This document shows positions 12,383 through 22,629 of a stretch of DNA of 64,000 bases, in pieces. The notes beneath the pieces were generated by a model. The model saw only the letters and a program-made list of their open reading frames with translations, did not search any database and was not told where the DNA came from. The stretch spans positions 1-64,000 of the forward strand of contig NZ_LIPW01000008.1 in assembly GCF_001418345.1 (NCBI RefSeq), in the 5' to 3' direction. This DNA comes from Pseudidiomarina woesei. Lineage in GTDB: Bacteria > Pseudomonadota > Gammaproteobacteria > Enterobacterales > Alteromonadaceae. Within the stretch, counting starts at the first letter, position 1; each line of letters opens with the position of its first letter. The position numbers and the translations under genes were made by a program.

Positions 12383-13887
12383 TTATCAATTACTTGCCAT
12401 GGGTTCACCAATGCGCGCAGTTCCGCAATAATATCGCTGGCAAGTGTACCACGTTCACCATCACGTGCCGCAAGCTCACCAGCCACAGCGTGCAGCCATG
12501 CTGCAAGTGGTAATACCGAATCTGTTGCAACGCCTTGCGCAATCAACGCGCCGACTATACCGCTTAACACATCGCCGCTGCCGCCACTTGCCAGTGCTGG
12601 GCTACCGCGCCGACATACCCAACGCTGCGAGCTTGTTTGAACTAGCGTACCAGCCCCTTTGAGTAATACTTGTGCCTGAAAGTTCTGACAAAGTTTTGTA
12701 AGTGCGGTTAGTCGATCGGCATTAACTTCGGTAGTGCTGGTGTGCAACAAGCGCGCGGCTTCGCCGGGATGAGGCGTGAAATACCACGTTGACTGTGCTG
12801 GCTTGCTAAGTGTTAGCTCGGCGAGTCGATTCAGTGCATCGGCATCCCACACCACAGGGCCATACCACTTCGCCACGGTACTAACCAATTGATGCGCCCA
12901 CGCACTCTGCCCCAGGCCAGGCCCAATAACTACGGCATCAGCTTTGGCTAATAATGGCTGTAAGTCATCGGTGACCGAATGCACCATAAGCTCGGGTTGC
13001 TGCATAGCTATCACTTGCTGCGACTGCGGGTGGCACGCCACCGAGACTTTACCTGCACCGCAACGCAATGCAGCTTGCCCTGCAAGCACGGCTGCCCCGC
13101 TCATTCCCGGGCCGCCAGCAACGATTAGTAGATGACCAAAATTGCCTTTGTGCGATGCTTTTCGGCGCGGCGACAATTGCTGCTCTGCACACTGGCTGCT
13201 AATTGCACGTAAACTTGGCGGTTGTTTATAAAATGTCGTTGCAATGCCTAAATCGGCTAACTCAATAGCCCCGCAATAGTTAGCCGCGAGCCCCGTAACT
13301 AATCCTAGTTTTAATGCCACCATGGTCACTGTAGTGTGGCTGTAAACAGCTATCGGTTGCGGCTGGCCTGTATCGCTGTTGAGGCCAGTAGGAACATCGA
13401 CACTTAACACCCAATTTGAATACTGCTCGGCACACTGGTTTACAAGCTCAACGACACGTTTGAATTCGCCATCGAGCTCACGACTCAGGCCACTGCCTAA
13501 AAGCGCATCAACGACTATATCTTGCGCTTGAAAGTGATGGTTCTCTAGTTTATTCAAAGCAAGCGACGGTTGGCCCAAGTCATGCCAGGCTGCGGCGGCA
13601 TGTTTAGCTAAAGCACTTTGCGGCGCGGCTGCCGCCACCTGCACCTGATAACCCTGCTGCTGGGCAAGGCGAGCTAAAACCCACCCGTCACCACCGTTGT
13701 TACCAGGCCCGCACAAAATAAGCACACGAGCCGGCGGCGGTTGCTGGCCTTGAATAGCTAGCAAGCAGGCCTGCGCCGCCCGTTGCATTAACTGAGCCAT
13801 ACTTATATCTAAGGATTCCGCCGCGGCGCGTTCGCCATTGCGGACCTGTTCAGTGGTATAAATCATTGTGCTGTAATCGGCGCTCAT
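12379..13887 (-). CDS. nnr: Bifunctional NAD(P)H-hydrate epimerase and dehydratase
   Basis: Nnr repairs hydrated NAD(P)H: the N-terminal NAXE domain epimerises and the C-terminal NAXD domain dehydrates with ADP or ATP. The 502-residue protein has [15 protein letters not shown] and [12 protein letters not shown] in NAXE, then a second half with [34 protein letters not shown] and [17 protein letters not shown], the dehydratase signatures. It is the first gene of the minus-strand run and diverges from queG. An alternative ATG exists at codon 8. Confidence 0.96.
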   Translation of the reverse strand: MSADYSTMIYTTEQVRNGERAAAESLDISMAQLMQRAAQACLLAIQGQQPPPARVLILCGPGNNGGDGWVLARLAQQQGYQVQVAAAAPQSALAKHAAAAWHDLGQPSLALNKLENHHFQAQDIVVDALLGSGLSRELDGEFKRVVELVNQCAEQYSNWVLSVDVPTGLNSDTGQPQPIAVYSHTTVTMVALKLGLVTGLAANYCGAIELADLGIATTFYKQPPSLRAISSQCAEQQLSPRRKASHKGNFGHLLIVAGGPGMSGAAVLAGQAALRCGAGKVSVACHPQSQQVIAMQQPELMVHSVTDDLQPLLAKADAVVIGPGLGQSAWAHQLVSTVAKWYGPVVWDADALNRLAELTLSKPAQSTWYFTPHPGEAARLLHTSTTEVNADRLTALTKLCQNFQAQVLLKGAGTLVQTSSQRWVCRRGSPALASGGSGDVLSGIVGALIAQGVATDSVLPLAAWLHAVAGELAARDGERGTLASDIIAELRALVNPWQVIDK

Positions 13888-13972
13888 CAGTGCAGACCTT
13901 GGAGTTTTTTGCTATGTTAGCGCGAATTATCACGCTGGTTTGTCAGCTTTTGTTAAGGATAAATGCATTTTT

Positions 13973-15088
13973 ATGGATTATCACCAACTTGCTGCAGATA
14001 TCAAACGTTGGGGCGCTGAACTAGGCTTCCAAAAAGTTGGCATCACGGATATTGATCTTAGCGCCGAACGCGATTATTTGCAGAAATGGCTCGCAAGTGG
14101 CATGCATGGCACTATGGAGTGGATGGCTCGCCATGCAGATTTGCGTACTCGTCCCGACCAGCTGCACCCGGGTGCAATTCGGGCTATTTCTGTGCGTATG
14201 AATTATCTACCTGCTGAAGCTGGGTTTGCAAAAACCTTAAAGAATCCACGGCTTGGCTACATTAGCCGCTATGCGCTTGGGCGTGACTATCATAAATTAA
14301 TGCGCAAACGCCTAAAACAGTTGGGCGAACGCATACAAGAAGCTTGTGCGGATCTCGACTTTAGACCCTTTGTTGATTCTGCTCCTATCATGGAAAAACC
14401 GCTGGCAATAAAAGCGGGGCTCGGTTGGCGCGGTAAACATACGCTGGTGCTTGATGAAGGCGGTGGGTCTTGGTTCTTTTTAGGCGAACTGTTAATAAAC
14501 CTCCCATTGCCCACCGACCAGCCGGTAGCCGAGAAATGCGGTAGCTGCAGCGCGTGTATCACAATTTGCCCAACCCAGGCTATTGTCGAGCCTTATGTTC
14601 TTGATGCGCGCAAATGTATTTCATACCTAACCATTGAGCTACGCGACAGCATTCCTGAGTCGTTGCGCCCGCTTATTGGCAATCGTATTTATGGGTGTGA
14701 TGACTGCCAACTCATTTGTCCATGGAACCGTTATGCGCAGCTGACCGACGAACATGATTTTTCGCCACGTGCAAATTTACATGCACCTGAGTTGTTAGCA
14801 CTTTGGGCGTGGGATGAAGAAACCTTTTTAAAGCAAACCGAAGGCTCGCCTATTCGGCGCATTGGCTATGAGTGTTGGCTGCGAAATCTTGCGGTTGCCA
14901 TGGGCAACGCCCCAACAGATACCGATATTATTCGCGCATTAGAGCAGCGTCGTGAAAGCTGCAGCGCTATGGTGCAAGAGCATATTGACTGGGCTTTAGA
15001 ACGCCAGCGTTCAGAAGCCGTTAAAGTGGAAAAGCAAGTTGTACGGCTTGTGCGTGCGATTGAGAAAGGCTTACCTCGCGATGCTTAG
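13973..15088 (+). CDS. queG: Epoxyqueuosine reductase QueG
   Basis: QueG is the cobalamin-dependent iron-sulfur enzyme for the last step of queuosine synthesis in tRNA. I start it at MDYHQLAADIKRWG (371 residues) because an AAGGAT site lies 12 nt upstream; the frame is open from a TTG at 13940 but without a good site. Two 4Fe-4S motifs are visible: CGSCSACITICP and CDDCQLICPWNR. The N-terminus reads as the usual cobalamin-binding region (GFQKVGITDIDL). Its 3' end overlaps the convergent small lipoprotein gene by 68 bp. Confidence 0.96.
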   Translation: MDYHQLAADIKRWGAELGFQKVGITDIDLSAERDYLQKWLASGMHGTMEWMARHADLRTRPDQLHPGAIRAISVRMNYLPAEAGFAKTLKNPRLGYISRYALGRDYHKLMRKRLKQLGERIQEACADLDFRPFVDSAPIMEKPLAIKAGLGWRGKHTLVLDEGGGSWFFLGELLINLPLPTDQPVAEKCGSCSACITICPTQAIVEPYVLDARKCISYLTIELRDSIPESLRPLIGNRIYGCDDCQLICPWNRYAQLTDEHDFSPRANLHAPELLALWAWDEETFLKQTEGSPIRRIGYECWLRNLAVAMGNAPTDTDIIRALEQRRESCSAMVQEHIDWALERQRSEAVKVEKQVVRLVRAIEKGLPRDA

Positions 15089-15212
15089 TCGCGCTTTTGG
15101 CAACGCTAGGTTGTGCGGTTGCTGGTTTTACGAAGGTTTCTTGTTCTTGCGGGCTGCAAGCCACTAACACAACCATGGTGCTGATAATTAAGCCCAATAA
15201 AAACTTATACAT
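15021..15212 (-). CDS. Small predicted lipoprotein
   Basis: A 63-residue frame starting MYKFLLGLIISTMVVLVACS. It has a short basic N-terminus, a hydrophobic core and the lipobox LVAC with Cys at 19, then a Gln/Ser/Ala-rich tail. This is a textbook type II signal, so an anchored lipoprotein is likely. The last 68 bp run antisense through the 3' end of queG. The frame is also open five codons upstream. No family recognised. A chance frame is possible, but the lipobox makes it credible. Confidence 0.55.
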   Translation of the reverse strand: MYKFLLGLIISTMVVLVACSPQEQETFVKPATAQPSVAKSATKHREVSLSQSHAQAVQLAFPL

Positions 15213-15317
15213 GCTCTGCTCCCCCACGTCGCAACGTTAATCTATGATGTAACGTTGCACATAGTAAAGAGCTGCCAAGCTTGCCACAATAACCGCTCTG
15301 CAAGATTTTGGTAAATG

Positions 15318-15825
15318 TTACTCGGGTTCGCTAAGTACCAAATTAACCCGGCGATTCACCGCGCGACCTTCAGCAGTGTCATTGCTTTGTAGTGGTCGGC
15401 TATCCGCGTAACCAATAGCTCGCAGCTGATAGTTCCCAATTACTTGGAAATTGTGCGGTACTAATGGGAATATTGTCGGTATGGCCTTCAACGCTTATCA
15501 TCAAGCGGTTCTTCGCAAGCAAGTCAATAATGGGCGCCATCACTTCGGCGGCACTTTCATTAAAGCTTGCTTCGCCGCTATCAAATAAAATTTTCTCACT
15601 CAGCTTAATATTGATTTTGCCTGGACTGCGGCTTACTTCAACATTGTCACCAAATCCAGAGCTGGCCATTTGCTGTTCAAGTTGGCCCGGCATGGTACTA
15701 TATTGGTCTTGTTGATTACCGCCAGTTAAGTCCGCATTGGCTTCAGCCGCGGTTAACCCGTACTCTGATGACTGAGTGTCGGTTAACGCTTCAGTGACTG
15801 TTCGTGTGTAATAAGCATGCGACAT
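15318..15825 (-). pseudogene. OmpA/MotB-type C-terminal domain gene, broken by a deletion and frameshift
   Basis: The frame from 15825 gives a peptidoglycan-binding OmpA-like domain: KILFDSGEASFN, then [10 protein letters not shown] and FPSNWELSA. It then changes to ASYWLRG and stops at about 15400. Another frame over the adjacent sequence reads [20 protein letters not shown] and [15 protein letters not shown] with a stop at 15318, the usual end of this domain. The ~20 residues normally found between NWELSA and LRAIGYA are missing, so a small out-of-frame deletion has removed them. The N-terminus also lacks the membrane segment of MotB proteins. Probably a non-functional remnant. Confidence 0.8.
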
Positions 15826-15872
15826 GGCAACCTCATTTGGTCTACGCGACGCTTGCGATGTGATGGCTAGAG

Positions 15873-16451
15873 TTATTTTTTCGCGCGAATATTTGCGCTG
15901 GTGTCCGCCTTAATGTTTTCAAGTAAAGCGGCAAAATAATCAGCCCCTTTGGCTCGTGCGTAGTCAATATTGCGCTCGGGAATGCGCTCCGGTTTGTTGT
16001 AACTTGCTAACGCTAAGCTTAGCCCTTCTTCACGTAAAATATGCAAGGTTGGGTACGGCGCTCTATTGGTGTAATTAGCTGCATCATCTGCGGGGCTATC
16101 CGCGAACTGGTAGTCTGGATGGAACGTCGCTAACTGGTAGGTGCCGTCGTATCCTTCAAGCTCTAACAAACGCTCTGCCACGTCGACAAGATCAAGAAAG
16201 TCGTCGAAGTTGCTCACGCCCTCAGGAATAACAAACAATGTGGTCGCTATGCTAGGGGAGCCATCAAGCTGTTGGCAAAGCTGCAGTAGCTGCGCCAGCT
16301 GCTGTGCCCTGTCAGCACTATCGGCTACCTCATAGTGAATGGTTTGCTGCTCGACTTCGCGGCGCGCAAAAGGGCAAAAATTATGTGCAACAATAACGTC
16401 GTTAACCCAGCGGCCGGTTTGTGCAGTGATGGTTTGATGGTTTTGGCTCAT
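15873..16451 (-). CDS. DUF1415 family protein
   Basis: The protein is 192 residues from MSQNHQTITAQTG. The start is set by an ATGA overlap with the upstream VOC-family gene, although the frame is open 33 codons further. The N-terminal motif VIVAHNFCPFAR and the later FHPDYQFADSPADDAANYTNR with RAPYPTLHILRE are characteristic of DUF1415, a widespread proteobacterial family of unknown function. Likely cytoplasmic: no signal peptide or membrane segment. Confidence 0.85.
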   Translation of the reverse strand: MSQNHQTITAQTGRWVNDVIVAHNFCPFARREVEQQTIHYEVADSADRAQQLAQLLQLCQQLDGSPSIATTLFVIPEGVSNFDDFLDLVDVAERLLELEGYDGTYQLATFHPDYQFADSPADDAANYTNRAPYPTLHILREEGLSLALASYNKPERIPERNIDYARAKGADYFAALLENIKADTSANIRAKK

Positions 16452-16858
16452 AAGTGCGGGTTGTAAACCACTTCCCATAAATGTTGTTCGGGGTCCATAA
16501 AATACCCGGCATAGCCACCCCAAGCAGTTCGCTTGGCTGGTTTTAACCAAGCTGCGCCAGCTTGTTTTGCTTCTAGCAGTACTTGCTCTACTTGTGCTTC
16601 ACTGGGCACATTATGGGCAAGCAGCACATTGGTGGGGGCATGGTTGTCGTGCGGCAAGCCAGTTTCATTGGCAAGACTTTGTTTTGGCCATAATGCAAAG
16701 GTCAAATTGTTGGCCAACTTAAAAAAAGCCACCGCGCCATTTTCATAGCTCTCGCCCACAATACCTTCAGTAGGCCAGCCGAGGCCGTCGCGATAAAACG
16801 CGACGGCTCGTTCTAGATTCTCAACCGTTAAGGTAATAAACGAGATACTAGGTTGCAT
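16448..16858 (-). CDS. VOC (glyoxalase/bleomycin-resistance) superfamily protein
   Basis: The 136-residue protein has the paired beta-alpha-beta-beta-beta layout of the vicinal oxygen chelate superfamily. ISFITLTVENLERAVAFYRDGLGW opens module 1 and GYAGYFMDPEQHLWEVVYNPH closes module 2, with a possible metal-binding Glu in LWEVV. The substrate is unknown; family members include lyases, dioxygenases and binding proteins. It overlaps the DUF805 stop by one base and the DUF1415 start by four, so the three genes form one unit. Confidence 0.85.
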   Translation of the reverse strand: MQPSISFITLTVENLERAVAFYRDGLGWPTEGIVGESYENGAVAFFKLANNLTFALWPKQSLANETGLPHDNHAPTNVLLAHNVPSEAQVEQVLLEAKQAGAAWLKPAKRTAWGGYAGYFMDPEQHLWEVVYNPHL

Positions 16859-17223
16859 TACATGCCTTTTGGATTTGGGCCAAAGCGGTTTTCACCTGGC
16901 TGGCTATCCAACACAAAGAATACGATAAGCACAATTGCACCAATAAGTGGAATGAGCGCAATTAATAGCCACCACCCTGAGCGATTGGTGTCATGTAACC
17001 GGCGCACACCAACAGCAATGGATGGAATAAGCACAGCTAAGGCATAAATGGTGCTCAATAAACCAACACCAGCCGCAGGATCACCTAAGCCGATAAAACC
17101 ATCAATAAAACCGAGTACGAAACTCACAATGATGTTAAACAATACGAAGAACCAATACTCAGAACGACGCGCGCGGCCACTAAATACTGCGTATTTTTTG
17201 AGAACTGTAATGTACCAATTCAT
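16858..17223 (-). CDS. DUF805 inner-membrane protein
   Basis: A 121-residue membrane protein starting MNWYITVLKKYAVFSGRARR. The SGRARRSEYWFF motif and IAVGVRRLHDTNRSGWW are the hallmarks of DUF805. About four membrane segments are visible. Function is unknown in the family. It leads the DUF805-VOC-DUF1415 unit. Confidence 0.9.
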   Translation of the reverse strand: MNWYITVLKKYAVFSGRARRSEYWFFVLFNIIVSFVLGFIDGFIGLGDPAAGVGLLSTIYALAVLIPSIAVGVRRLHDTNRSGWWLLIALIPLIGAIVLIVFFVLDSQPGENRFGPNPKGM

Positions 17224-17331
17224 GTTATTTTTCCTTGTTATTATGCCCACTTATTATCGGCCTGCAAAAGCGTTGGGCTCACTAAAGCAGTACTGCATTC
17301 CGTTTGCTAAAAACAACAATAACACAAGGTG

Positions 17332-18246
17332 TTACAAGCTGCGAAGGTACTCTAATGCGCCTTTCACTGCAGCTACTTGTGCGGCAATACATTCTTGTGG
17401 TGAAGCATTCTCGCTATCGGGGTAAACTTCTGTGGTGCTGACATAAGCCGCATCAGTTAAGCCCATACATAAACCCAGTTGCTTACCGGCATAATGAATC
17501 ACACCTTCTTGTTCAATGAGTGCGCCAATAATTTTGCCGTCGTTATCTGGCGGCGCAATATGAGTGACCTTACGCACCGAATCAATAATCGCTTTTTGAA
17601 ACTCTGGGGTTGGTTTTTCCGAATTCCCGACCGTGTAAAAGCCATCGGGAATATTCCAATTTTCATTAAAAGTGCCGTCGCGGGCGGCCAGTGCTGGACG
17701 AAACTCTGAGTTATCGGTATCTGTTGTTTCGTGTAGATCAATATGCATTAAAAACGTCAGTTCGTGGCGCGCTAGGTAATCCATAATCGATGCACTTTCG
17801 CCAGCTGGGCTATTGTTTTTAAAAGAACGGTTTGGGTCAATCGCAAATGGGTTCCAGCGGTTTATCGTTTCATAACCCCACGGACTAATGCACGGCGCAA
17901 CCATAATGTTGAACCACTGACTGTAATGCTCCGCGTGATCTTTAATAAACGCTAATGCACCATGCACCCCTGATGTTTCATAGCCGTGAACACCACCGGT
18001 AACGAGCACATTTGGTTTGCTGCTATCCCAATGGCGGGTCTTCACAACGAACAATGGAAACGTATTGTTGGGATACTCTAATGCCCCGTATTGCTCAACA
18101 TCGAATTGCTCATGCAACTGATTGATTTGACTAACCACGTCGTCAAAATAAGAGCGCTTTACTTGTTGCGCCGCTAACCATTGTTGCTTTTCTTCTGCGC
18201 CCCAAGGTTCGCCCGGAGTGCCAATTGGATACTGCCGTTGATTCAT
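17332..18246 (-). CDS. M14-family zinc carboxypeptidase / succinylglutamate desuccinylase-like hydrolase
   Basis: The 304-residue protein carries the M14/aspartoacylase zinc site: NVLVTGGVHGYETSGVHGA (His and Glu ligands) and a later MHIDLHETTDTD, with an arginine-containing substrate region at AIDPNRSFKNN. No signal peptide is visible, suggesting a cytoplasmic enzyme. The substrate is not predictable; a peptidase or amino-acid deacylase are both possible. It stands alone, flanked by gaps of 28 and 108 bp. Confidence 0.8.
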   Translation of the reverse strand: MNQRQYPIGTPGEPWGAEEKQQWLAAQQVKRSYFDDVVSQINQLHEQFDVEQYGALEYPNNTFPLFVVKTRHWDSSKPNVLVTGGVHGYETSGVHGALAFIKDHAEHYSQWFNIMVAPCISPWGYETINRWNPFAIDPNRSFKNNSPAGESASIMDYLARHELTFLMHIDLHETTDTDNSEFRPALAARDGTFNENWNIPDGFYTVGNSEKPTPEFQKAIIDSVRKVTHIAPPDNDGKIIGALIEQEGVIHYAGKQLGLCMGLTDAAYVSTTEVYPDSENASPQECIAAQVAAVKGALEYLRSL

Positions 18247-18274
18247 AGATTATCCTAAACTTTGCAATTAATTT

Positions 18275-18685
18275 TTAAGCCACCAGCGCAATGGCGACCT
18301 GCACCAGCACCACCGCATTGGCAATAACGCCAATCATGAAGAAGTAACTACGTGGGCTGGGATTTTTTTCTGTCGCAATGCCGTAATACAGCAGCATGTG
18401 AATAATGCGAGCAAACGCAAATGCCCACACAGAAATAGCAAACCACTGGGAGTCTACCCCCACAAAAATAGCTAAAAATGCCGCGGCCAGAAAAAATGGA
18501 ACGTTTTCAATACTATTTTGAAAGGTGCGGTGCGCCCGAAACACAAAGGAGTCGTGACTCAGCGAATCACTTATTTTGCCCGGCACGGCGCCCGGCTGCT
18601 TCGCTTTTGAACCACTGGCAATCAACCACTGAATAAAAACAGTGACAAGAATAACCCAAATACCGCCGAATACTATTTGACTCAT
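18275..18685 (-). CDS. MAPEG-family membrane protein
   Basis: A 136-residue protein starting MSQIVFGGIWVILVTVFIQW, with four predicted membrane segments. RAHRTFQNSIENVPFFLAA is the conserved MAPEG segment with the glutathione-contacting Arg/Asn/Glu. FARIIHMLLYYG follows. MAPEG proteins include glutathione transferases and peroxidases of membrane eicosanoid metabolism; the bacterial role is unclear. Confidence 0.85.
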   Translation of the reverse strand: MSQIVFGGIWVILVTVFIQWLIASGSKAKQPGAVPGKISDSLSHDSFVFRAHRTFQNSIENVPFFLAAAFLAIFVGVDSQWFAISVWAFAFARIIHMLLYYGIATEKNPSPRSYFFMIGVIANAVVLVQVAIALVA

Positions 18686-18775
18686 GCTGCTCTCGCTTAT
18701 TGATGTTAAAAGCAAAAAAGATGTTCTAACAGTAGCGGTTATTCAGCCCCCGTGCAACGCACATATGAAACCTAG

Positions 18776-18994
18776 TTACTCGGGTTTAAATATGCCAATA
18801 AGCCCCTCTTGCGACACCGATGGCTTGACCGCTTCAGGCTCTGGCTTTTTCGCACCACGCTCGGAAAACTCATGGCCACATTGTACACAACTCACTTTTT
18901 CTTCGTTGCCTTCAATGGTCAACATGAGCGTGTCTTGGGCATGGCAAGCTGGGCATTCAGCGCCAGCAATAAAACGTTTGCGAGTTTGAGTCAT
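18776..18994 (-). CDS. yheV: YheV-family zinc-ribbon protein
   Basis: A 72-residue protein starting MTQTRKRFIAGAECPACHAQ. Two CxxC knuckles (CPAC and CVQC) form a small zinc ribbon, followed by an acidic linker and the family's C-terminal GLIGIFKPE. It is divergent from yheS and near yheU, the grouping seen in E. coli. Function is not established. Confidence 0.88.
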   Translation of the reverse strand: MTQTRKRFIAGAECPACHAQDTLMLTIEGNEEKVSCVQCGHEFSERGAKKPEPEAVKPSVSQEGLIGIFKPE

Positions 18995-19062
18995 ATTCAC
19001 CTCTGTGGCTATCAGGTATAATTGTCGCAGAAACTTCGTCGAACACCAAGTTAAGGCTTCAT

Positions 19063-20952
19063 ATGATAAACATTCGCGCCATGTCGTTAATGCGCGGCGG
19101 CAAGGTCTTGCTCGAAAATGCAGACATCACCATTTTCCCTGGTCACCATGTGGGCCTTGTTGGCCGTAACGGTACCGGCAAGTCGTCACTGTTTGCGCTG
19201 TTACGTCAAGAGCTAAGCGTTGAGCAAGGCAGCTGCGAAGTGCCGAAGGCTTGGCGCATTGCGAGTGTTAAACAAGAAACCCCAGCGCTTGAGCGTTCAG
19301 CGCTAGACTACGTGCTTGATGGCGATACTGAATTACGTGAACTTGAGGCGCAGCTGGCACAAGCCGAAGCCGACCATGATGGCCACGCTATCGGTACGCT
19401 GCATGACAAACTGGCCACCATTGGGGGTTATGAGGCGCCCGCCCGTGCTGCTGCGTTGCTCGATGGTCTAGGCTTTCAGCCAGAGCAAATTTACCACCCA
19501 GTCAAGGCCTTTTCCGGCGGTTGGCGTATGCGCTTAAACCTTGCGCAAGCACTGATTGCCCGCGCCGATTTATTGGTACTTGACGAACCAACCAACCACT
19601 TAGATGTGGACGCTATTTTTTGGCTAGAAGACTGGCTGCAACGCTACCCTGGTACACTCATGGTTATTTCGCATGACCGTGATTTTCTTGACGCGACAGT
19701 GCAACATATTGTGCACATTGAAAACCGCACCGCCACTAGCTATAGCGGTAATTACAGCAGTTTTGAGCGCCAACAAGCCGAGCATATTGCACAACAACAG
19801 GCGCAATTTGAAAAAGAACAAACTCAGCGCAAACATCTGCAGAGTTACATTGACCGTTTTCGTTATAAGGCCAGCAAAGCCAAGCAAGCGCAAAGTCGCA
19901 TAAAAGCGCTAGAACGGTTGCAGGCATCGGCGCCACTGCGGGCTGCCAGTGGTTTTAACTTCCAATTTAAACCACCAGCGCAATTACCCAATCCATTGCT
20001 GACCTTAGAAAAAGTGCAGGCTGGTTACGGTGATACGGTTATCTTGCGCGACATTAAATTCAACTTAGTGCCCGGTAGCCGGATAGGTCTGCTCGGCCGT
20101 AATGGCGCGGGTAAATCAACCTTAGTGAAGCTGCTTGCCGGTGAGCTTAAAGCACAAGCTGGCGTAGTGGCTTTGAACCCTGGCGTTAGCCTTGGTTATT
20201 TTGCTCAACACCAATTAGAAACCTTAGATGTGCAGGCAACCCCACTACAGCACCTGCAGCGCCTAGACCCTGCTGCAACCGAACAACAGCTACGCGACTT
20301 TGTTGGTGGCTTTGGCTTCTCTGGCGATGCCGCAACAGCGCTGGTGGGGCCTATGTCAGGGGGCGAAAAGGCACGCTTGGTATTGGCGCTTATTGTTTAT
20401 CAAAAACCAAATATGTTGCTGCTTGATGAGCCCACTAACCACTTAGACAGCACCATGCGCGAAGCCTTGGTATATGCGCTACAAGACTTTGACGGCGCTA
20501 TGGTTATTGTCTCACATGACCGACACTTGTTACGCACCACAGTGGATGAGTTTTATTTAGTGGCCAATCAACACGTCGAGCCTTTTGCCGGCGACCTTGA
20601 CGCCTACCACGACTGGTTGAAGCAGCATGCGCAACAGCAAAAAACCGCGACCACCCAAAGCAGCTCGGGTAAAACTGATCGCAAAGCTGAAAAACGCCAA
20701 GAAGCTGAGCGCCGGCAAGCGCTTAAGCCACTGAAGGATCGTGTAAAAAAAGCTGAGCAAGCCATGCAGAAATTTGAACAACAGCTGAGCGAGTTGAACG
20801 AAGCGCTGGCTGACAATTCGCTGTACGAAGCTCAGCGCAAAGATGAATTGACCGAGCTACTTCAGCAACAAGCACACGCGCAAGCTCAGTTAGCGCAAGC
20901 CGAAGCCGAGTGGTTAGAGGCTGAAGAAGCCATACAAGAGGCGCAAAGCTAA
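19063..20952 (+). CDS. yheS: ABC-F family ATPase YheS
   Basis: YheS belongs to the ABC-F proteins that bind the ribosomal E site and relieve stalling. The 629-residue protein has two ATPase domains: [29 protein letters not shown] and [12 protein letters not shown], then [32 protein letters not shown] and [11 protein letters not shown]. The inter-domain linker is rich in Arg/Lys/Gln, and a C-terminal Gln/Glu/Ala coiled coil follows from about 525. There are no membrane segments. It shares one base (TAATG) with yheU. Confidence 0.96.
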   Translation: MINIRAMSLMRGGKVLLENADITIFPGHHVGLVGRNGTGKSSLFALLRQELSVEQGSCEVPKAWRIASVKQETPALERSALDYVLDGDTELRELEAQLAQAEADHDGHAIGTLHDKLATIGGYEAPARAAALLDGLGFQPEQIYHPVKAFSGGWRMRLNLAQALIARADLLVLDEPTNHLDVDAIFWLEDWLQRYPGTLMVISHDRDFLDATVQHIVHIENRTATSYSGNYSSFERQQAEHIAQQQAQFEKEQTQRKHLQSYIDRFRYKASKAKQAQSRIKALERLQASAPLRAASGFNFQFKPPAQLPNPLLTLEKVQAGYGDTVILRDIKFNLVPGSRIGLLGRNGAGKSTLVKLLAGELKAQAGVVALNPGVSLGYFAQHQLETLDVQATPLQHLQRLDPAATEQQLRDFVGGFGFSGDAATALVGPMSGGEKARLVLALIVYQKPNMLLLDEPTNHLDSTMREALVYALQDFDGAMVIVSHDRHLLRTTVDEFYLVANQHVEPFAGDLDAYHDWLKQHAQQQKTATTQSSSGKTDRKAEKRQEAERRQALKPLKDRVKKAEQAMQKFEQQLSELNEALADNSLYEAQRKDELTELLQQQAHAQAQLAQAEAEWLEAEEAIQEAQS

Positions 20953-21176
20953 TGGAAATACCTTGGCAGCAAGTTAATCCCGACACGCTCACCCAACTCA
21001 TTGAGGCTTTTGTGCTGCGTGAGGGCACCGACTATGGCGATGAAGAAAAATCGCTAGCGCAAAAAGTGGCCGATGTCCGCGCTCAATTAGAGCGCGGAGA
21101 CGCCGTTTTAGTGTGGTCAGAATTGCACGAGACGGTGAATATTTTGCCCGCTAATCATCGTTTTGATGATGAGTAA
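20952..21176 (+). CDS. yheU: YheU family protein
   Basis: A 74-residue protein starting [20 protein letters not shown]. The segments [13 protein letters not shown] and [17 protein letters not shown] are typical of the YheU family, whose function is unknown. It is translationally coupled to yheS by a one-base overlap, and its last 26 bp overlap the convergent cysQ end. Confidence 0.92.
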   Translation: MEIPWQQVNPDTLTQLIEAFVLREGTDYGDEEKSLAQKVADVRAQLERGDAVLVWSELHETVNILPANHRFDDE

Positions 21177-21996
21177 ACACGCTTTTCCAAGCAACGGCTG
21201 GGTCGCCCAAAATAATAAAATTCGGGTTGCCTAGGTTTGCTTCTTGGTTATAGGTTAGCGGCTGAAAATCTTCACTGACAATGCAGCCACCCGCTTCGCC
21301 AACGATCACTTCAGCAGCAGCGGTGTCCCACTCGCCAGTAGGCCCGACGCGTAAAAAGCAATCGGCACGGCCCTCAGCGATCATGCAGGCTTTTAATGAA
21401 CAACTGCCAGCTGGAAACAATGCAAGTTCACGCTCAGCGGTCATGCGCTGCAACACACGTTCACGTGGCTGCCGACGGCTAATTGCCAGATGGATAACGT
21501 CTTGGGCGGGACCGGCCAAGCGCCGAATGTGAATTTGTTGCTTGCCGTGCGCGTCTTGACGAAATGCACCTTGCCCACGTTGCGCGGTGTACAACACATC
21601 ACCGGCAGGCCAATAAATAACGCCCAGTACCGGCTGGTTGTGTTCAACCAAGGCAATAATCACGCCGAAATCACCACTGCGGGCAATAAATTCTTGCGTG
21701 CCGTCTATAGGATCAATAATCCAGTACCGAGACCATTTTTGGCGCTCTTCAAAGCTCAAATGTGAGCCCTCTTCCGACAAAATTGGAATATCGGGTGTTA
21801 GCGCCGCTAAACCATCAACTATTAACCGGTTGGCAGCAAAGTCAGCACTGGTCACCGGCGACTCGTCAACTTTTTCGTAGGTTTCGTACGCTTGTTCTTC
21901 GTACAATTCAAGAATTAAATCGCCGGCACGCAACGCAACGTCGGCCGCCCCTTGCAGCCACTGGGCAAGCTGTTCAGGGGCTATGTGTTGGCTCAT
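21151..21996 (-). CDS. cysQ: 3'(2'),5'-bisphosphate nucleotidase CysQ
   Basis: CysQ dephosphorylates 3'-phosphoadenosine 5'-phosphate, the by-product of sulfate reduction. The 281-residue protein has the lithium-sensitive phosphatase motifs: [19 protein letters not shown] and the C-terminal [17 protein letters not shown]. It overlaps nudE as ATGA, so the two are cotranslated, as in many relatives. Confidence 0.95.
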   Translation of the reverse strand: MSQHIAPEQLAQWLQGAADVALRAGDLILELYEEQAYETYEKVDESPVTSADFAANRLIVDGLAALTPDIPILSEEGSHLSFEERQKWSRYWIIDPIDGTQEFIARSGDFGVIIALVEHNQPVLGVIYWPAGDVLYTAQRGQGAFRQDAHGKQQIHIRRLAGPAQDVIHLAISRRQPRERVLQRMTAERELALFPAGSCSLKACMIAEGRADCFLRVGPTGEWDTAAAEVIVGEAGGCIVSEDFQPLTYNQEANLGNPNFIILGDPAVAWKSVFTHHQNDD

Positions 21997-22541
21997 GCTT
22001 GTAGCTCCCGCAATGTCATCAACAGCGCCGCAATACTTCGGGCTTCAGTAAAATCTTCTTGTTTCAGCAAAGCATCAGCCTTGCTGATTAACCAAGGCAC
22101 TTGTTCAAGTGGTTCGGGTTCATCCCCAGGCAATGACTCGGGATATAAGTCGCGAGCAACAAAAATATGCATCGTAGCCGAGAAAAACTGGGGCGCCATA
22201 GTCACGCTTTTGAGTGGCATAAGTTGCTTAGCACCATAGCCAATTTCTTCTTTTAATTCGCGGTTAGCAGCTTCTTCGGGCGTTTCTCCTGGGTCAATCA
22301 AACCTTTGGGAAAGCCCAACTGATAGTTGTGTAGTCCCGCAGCATACTCACGGACTAGCATCAGTGTATCGTCATCAATGAAAGGAACAATCATGACAGC
22401 ACCACGGCCGCTGCTTGCCATGCGCTCAAACTGGCGCTCGACGCCATTACTAAAGCGCAAGTCTACCGCTTCAATACGTAACAGCCGGCTAGCTGCTACA
22501 ATGTGACGGGTTAATATTTCGGGAACAGGTTTGTGCGCCAT
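21993..22541 (-). CDS. nudE: Nudix hydrolase NudE (ADP compounds)
   Basis: NudE hydrolyses ADP-ribose, NADH and AP4A-type compounds. The protein is 182 residues from MAHKPVPEIL. The Nudix box is intact: GLIDPGETPEEAANRELKEE followed by IGYGA. It precedes cysQ with a four-base overlap, the conserved nudE-cysQ pair, and is divergent from sthA. Confidence 0.94.
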   Translation of the reverse strand: MAHKPVPEILTRHIVAASRLLRIEAVDLRFSNGVERQFERMASSGRGAVMIVPFIDDDTLMLVREYAAGLHNYQLGFPKGLIDPGETPEEAANRELKEEIGYGAKQLMPLKSVTMAPQFFSATMHIFVARDLYPESLPGDEPEPLEQVPWLISKADALLKQEDFTEARSIAALLMTLRELQA

Positions 22542-22629
22542 GACGATTCCATTAAACTGGCTGAACACGAGTTGTTTCCGTTACTATAACGGCAAAGAAG
22601 CTTAGGGCACAACCAAGAAGGAGTGGTAA

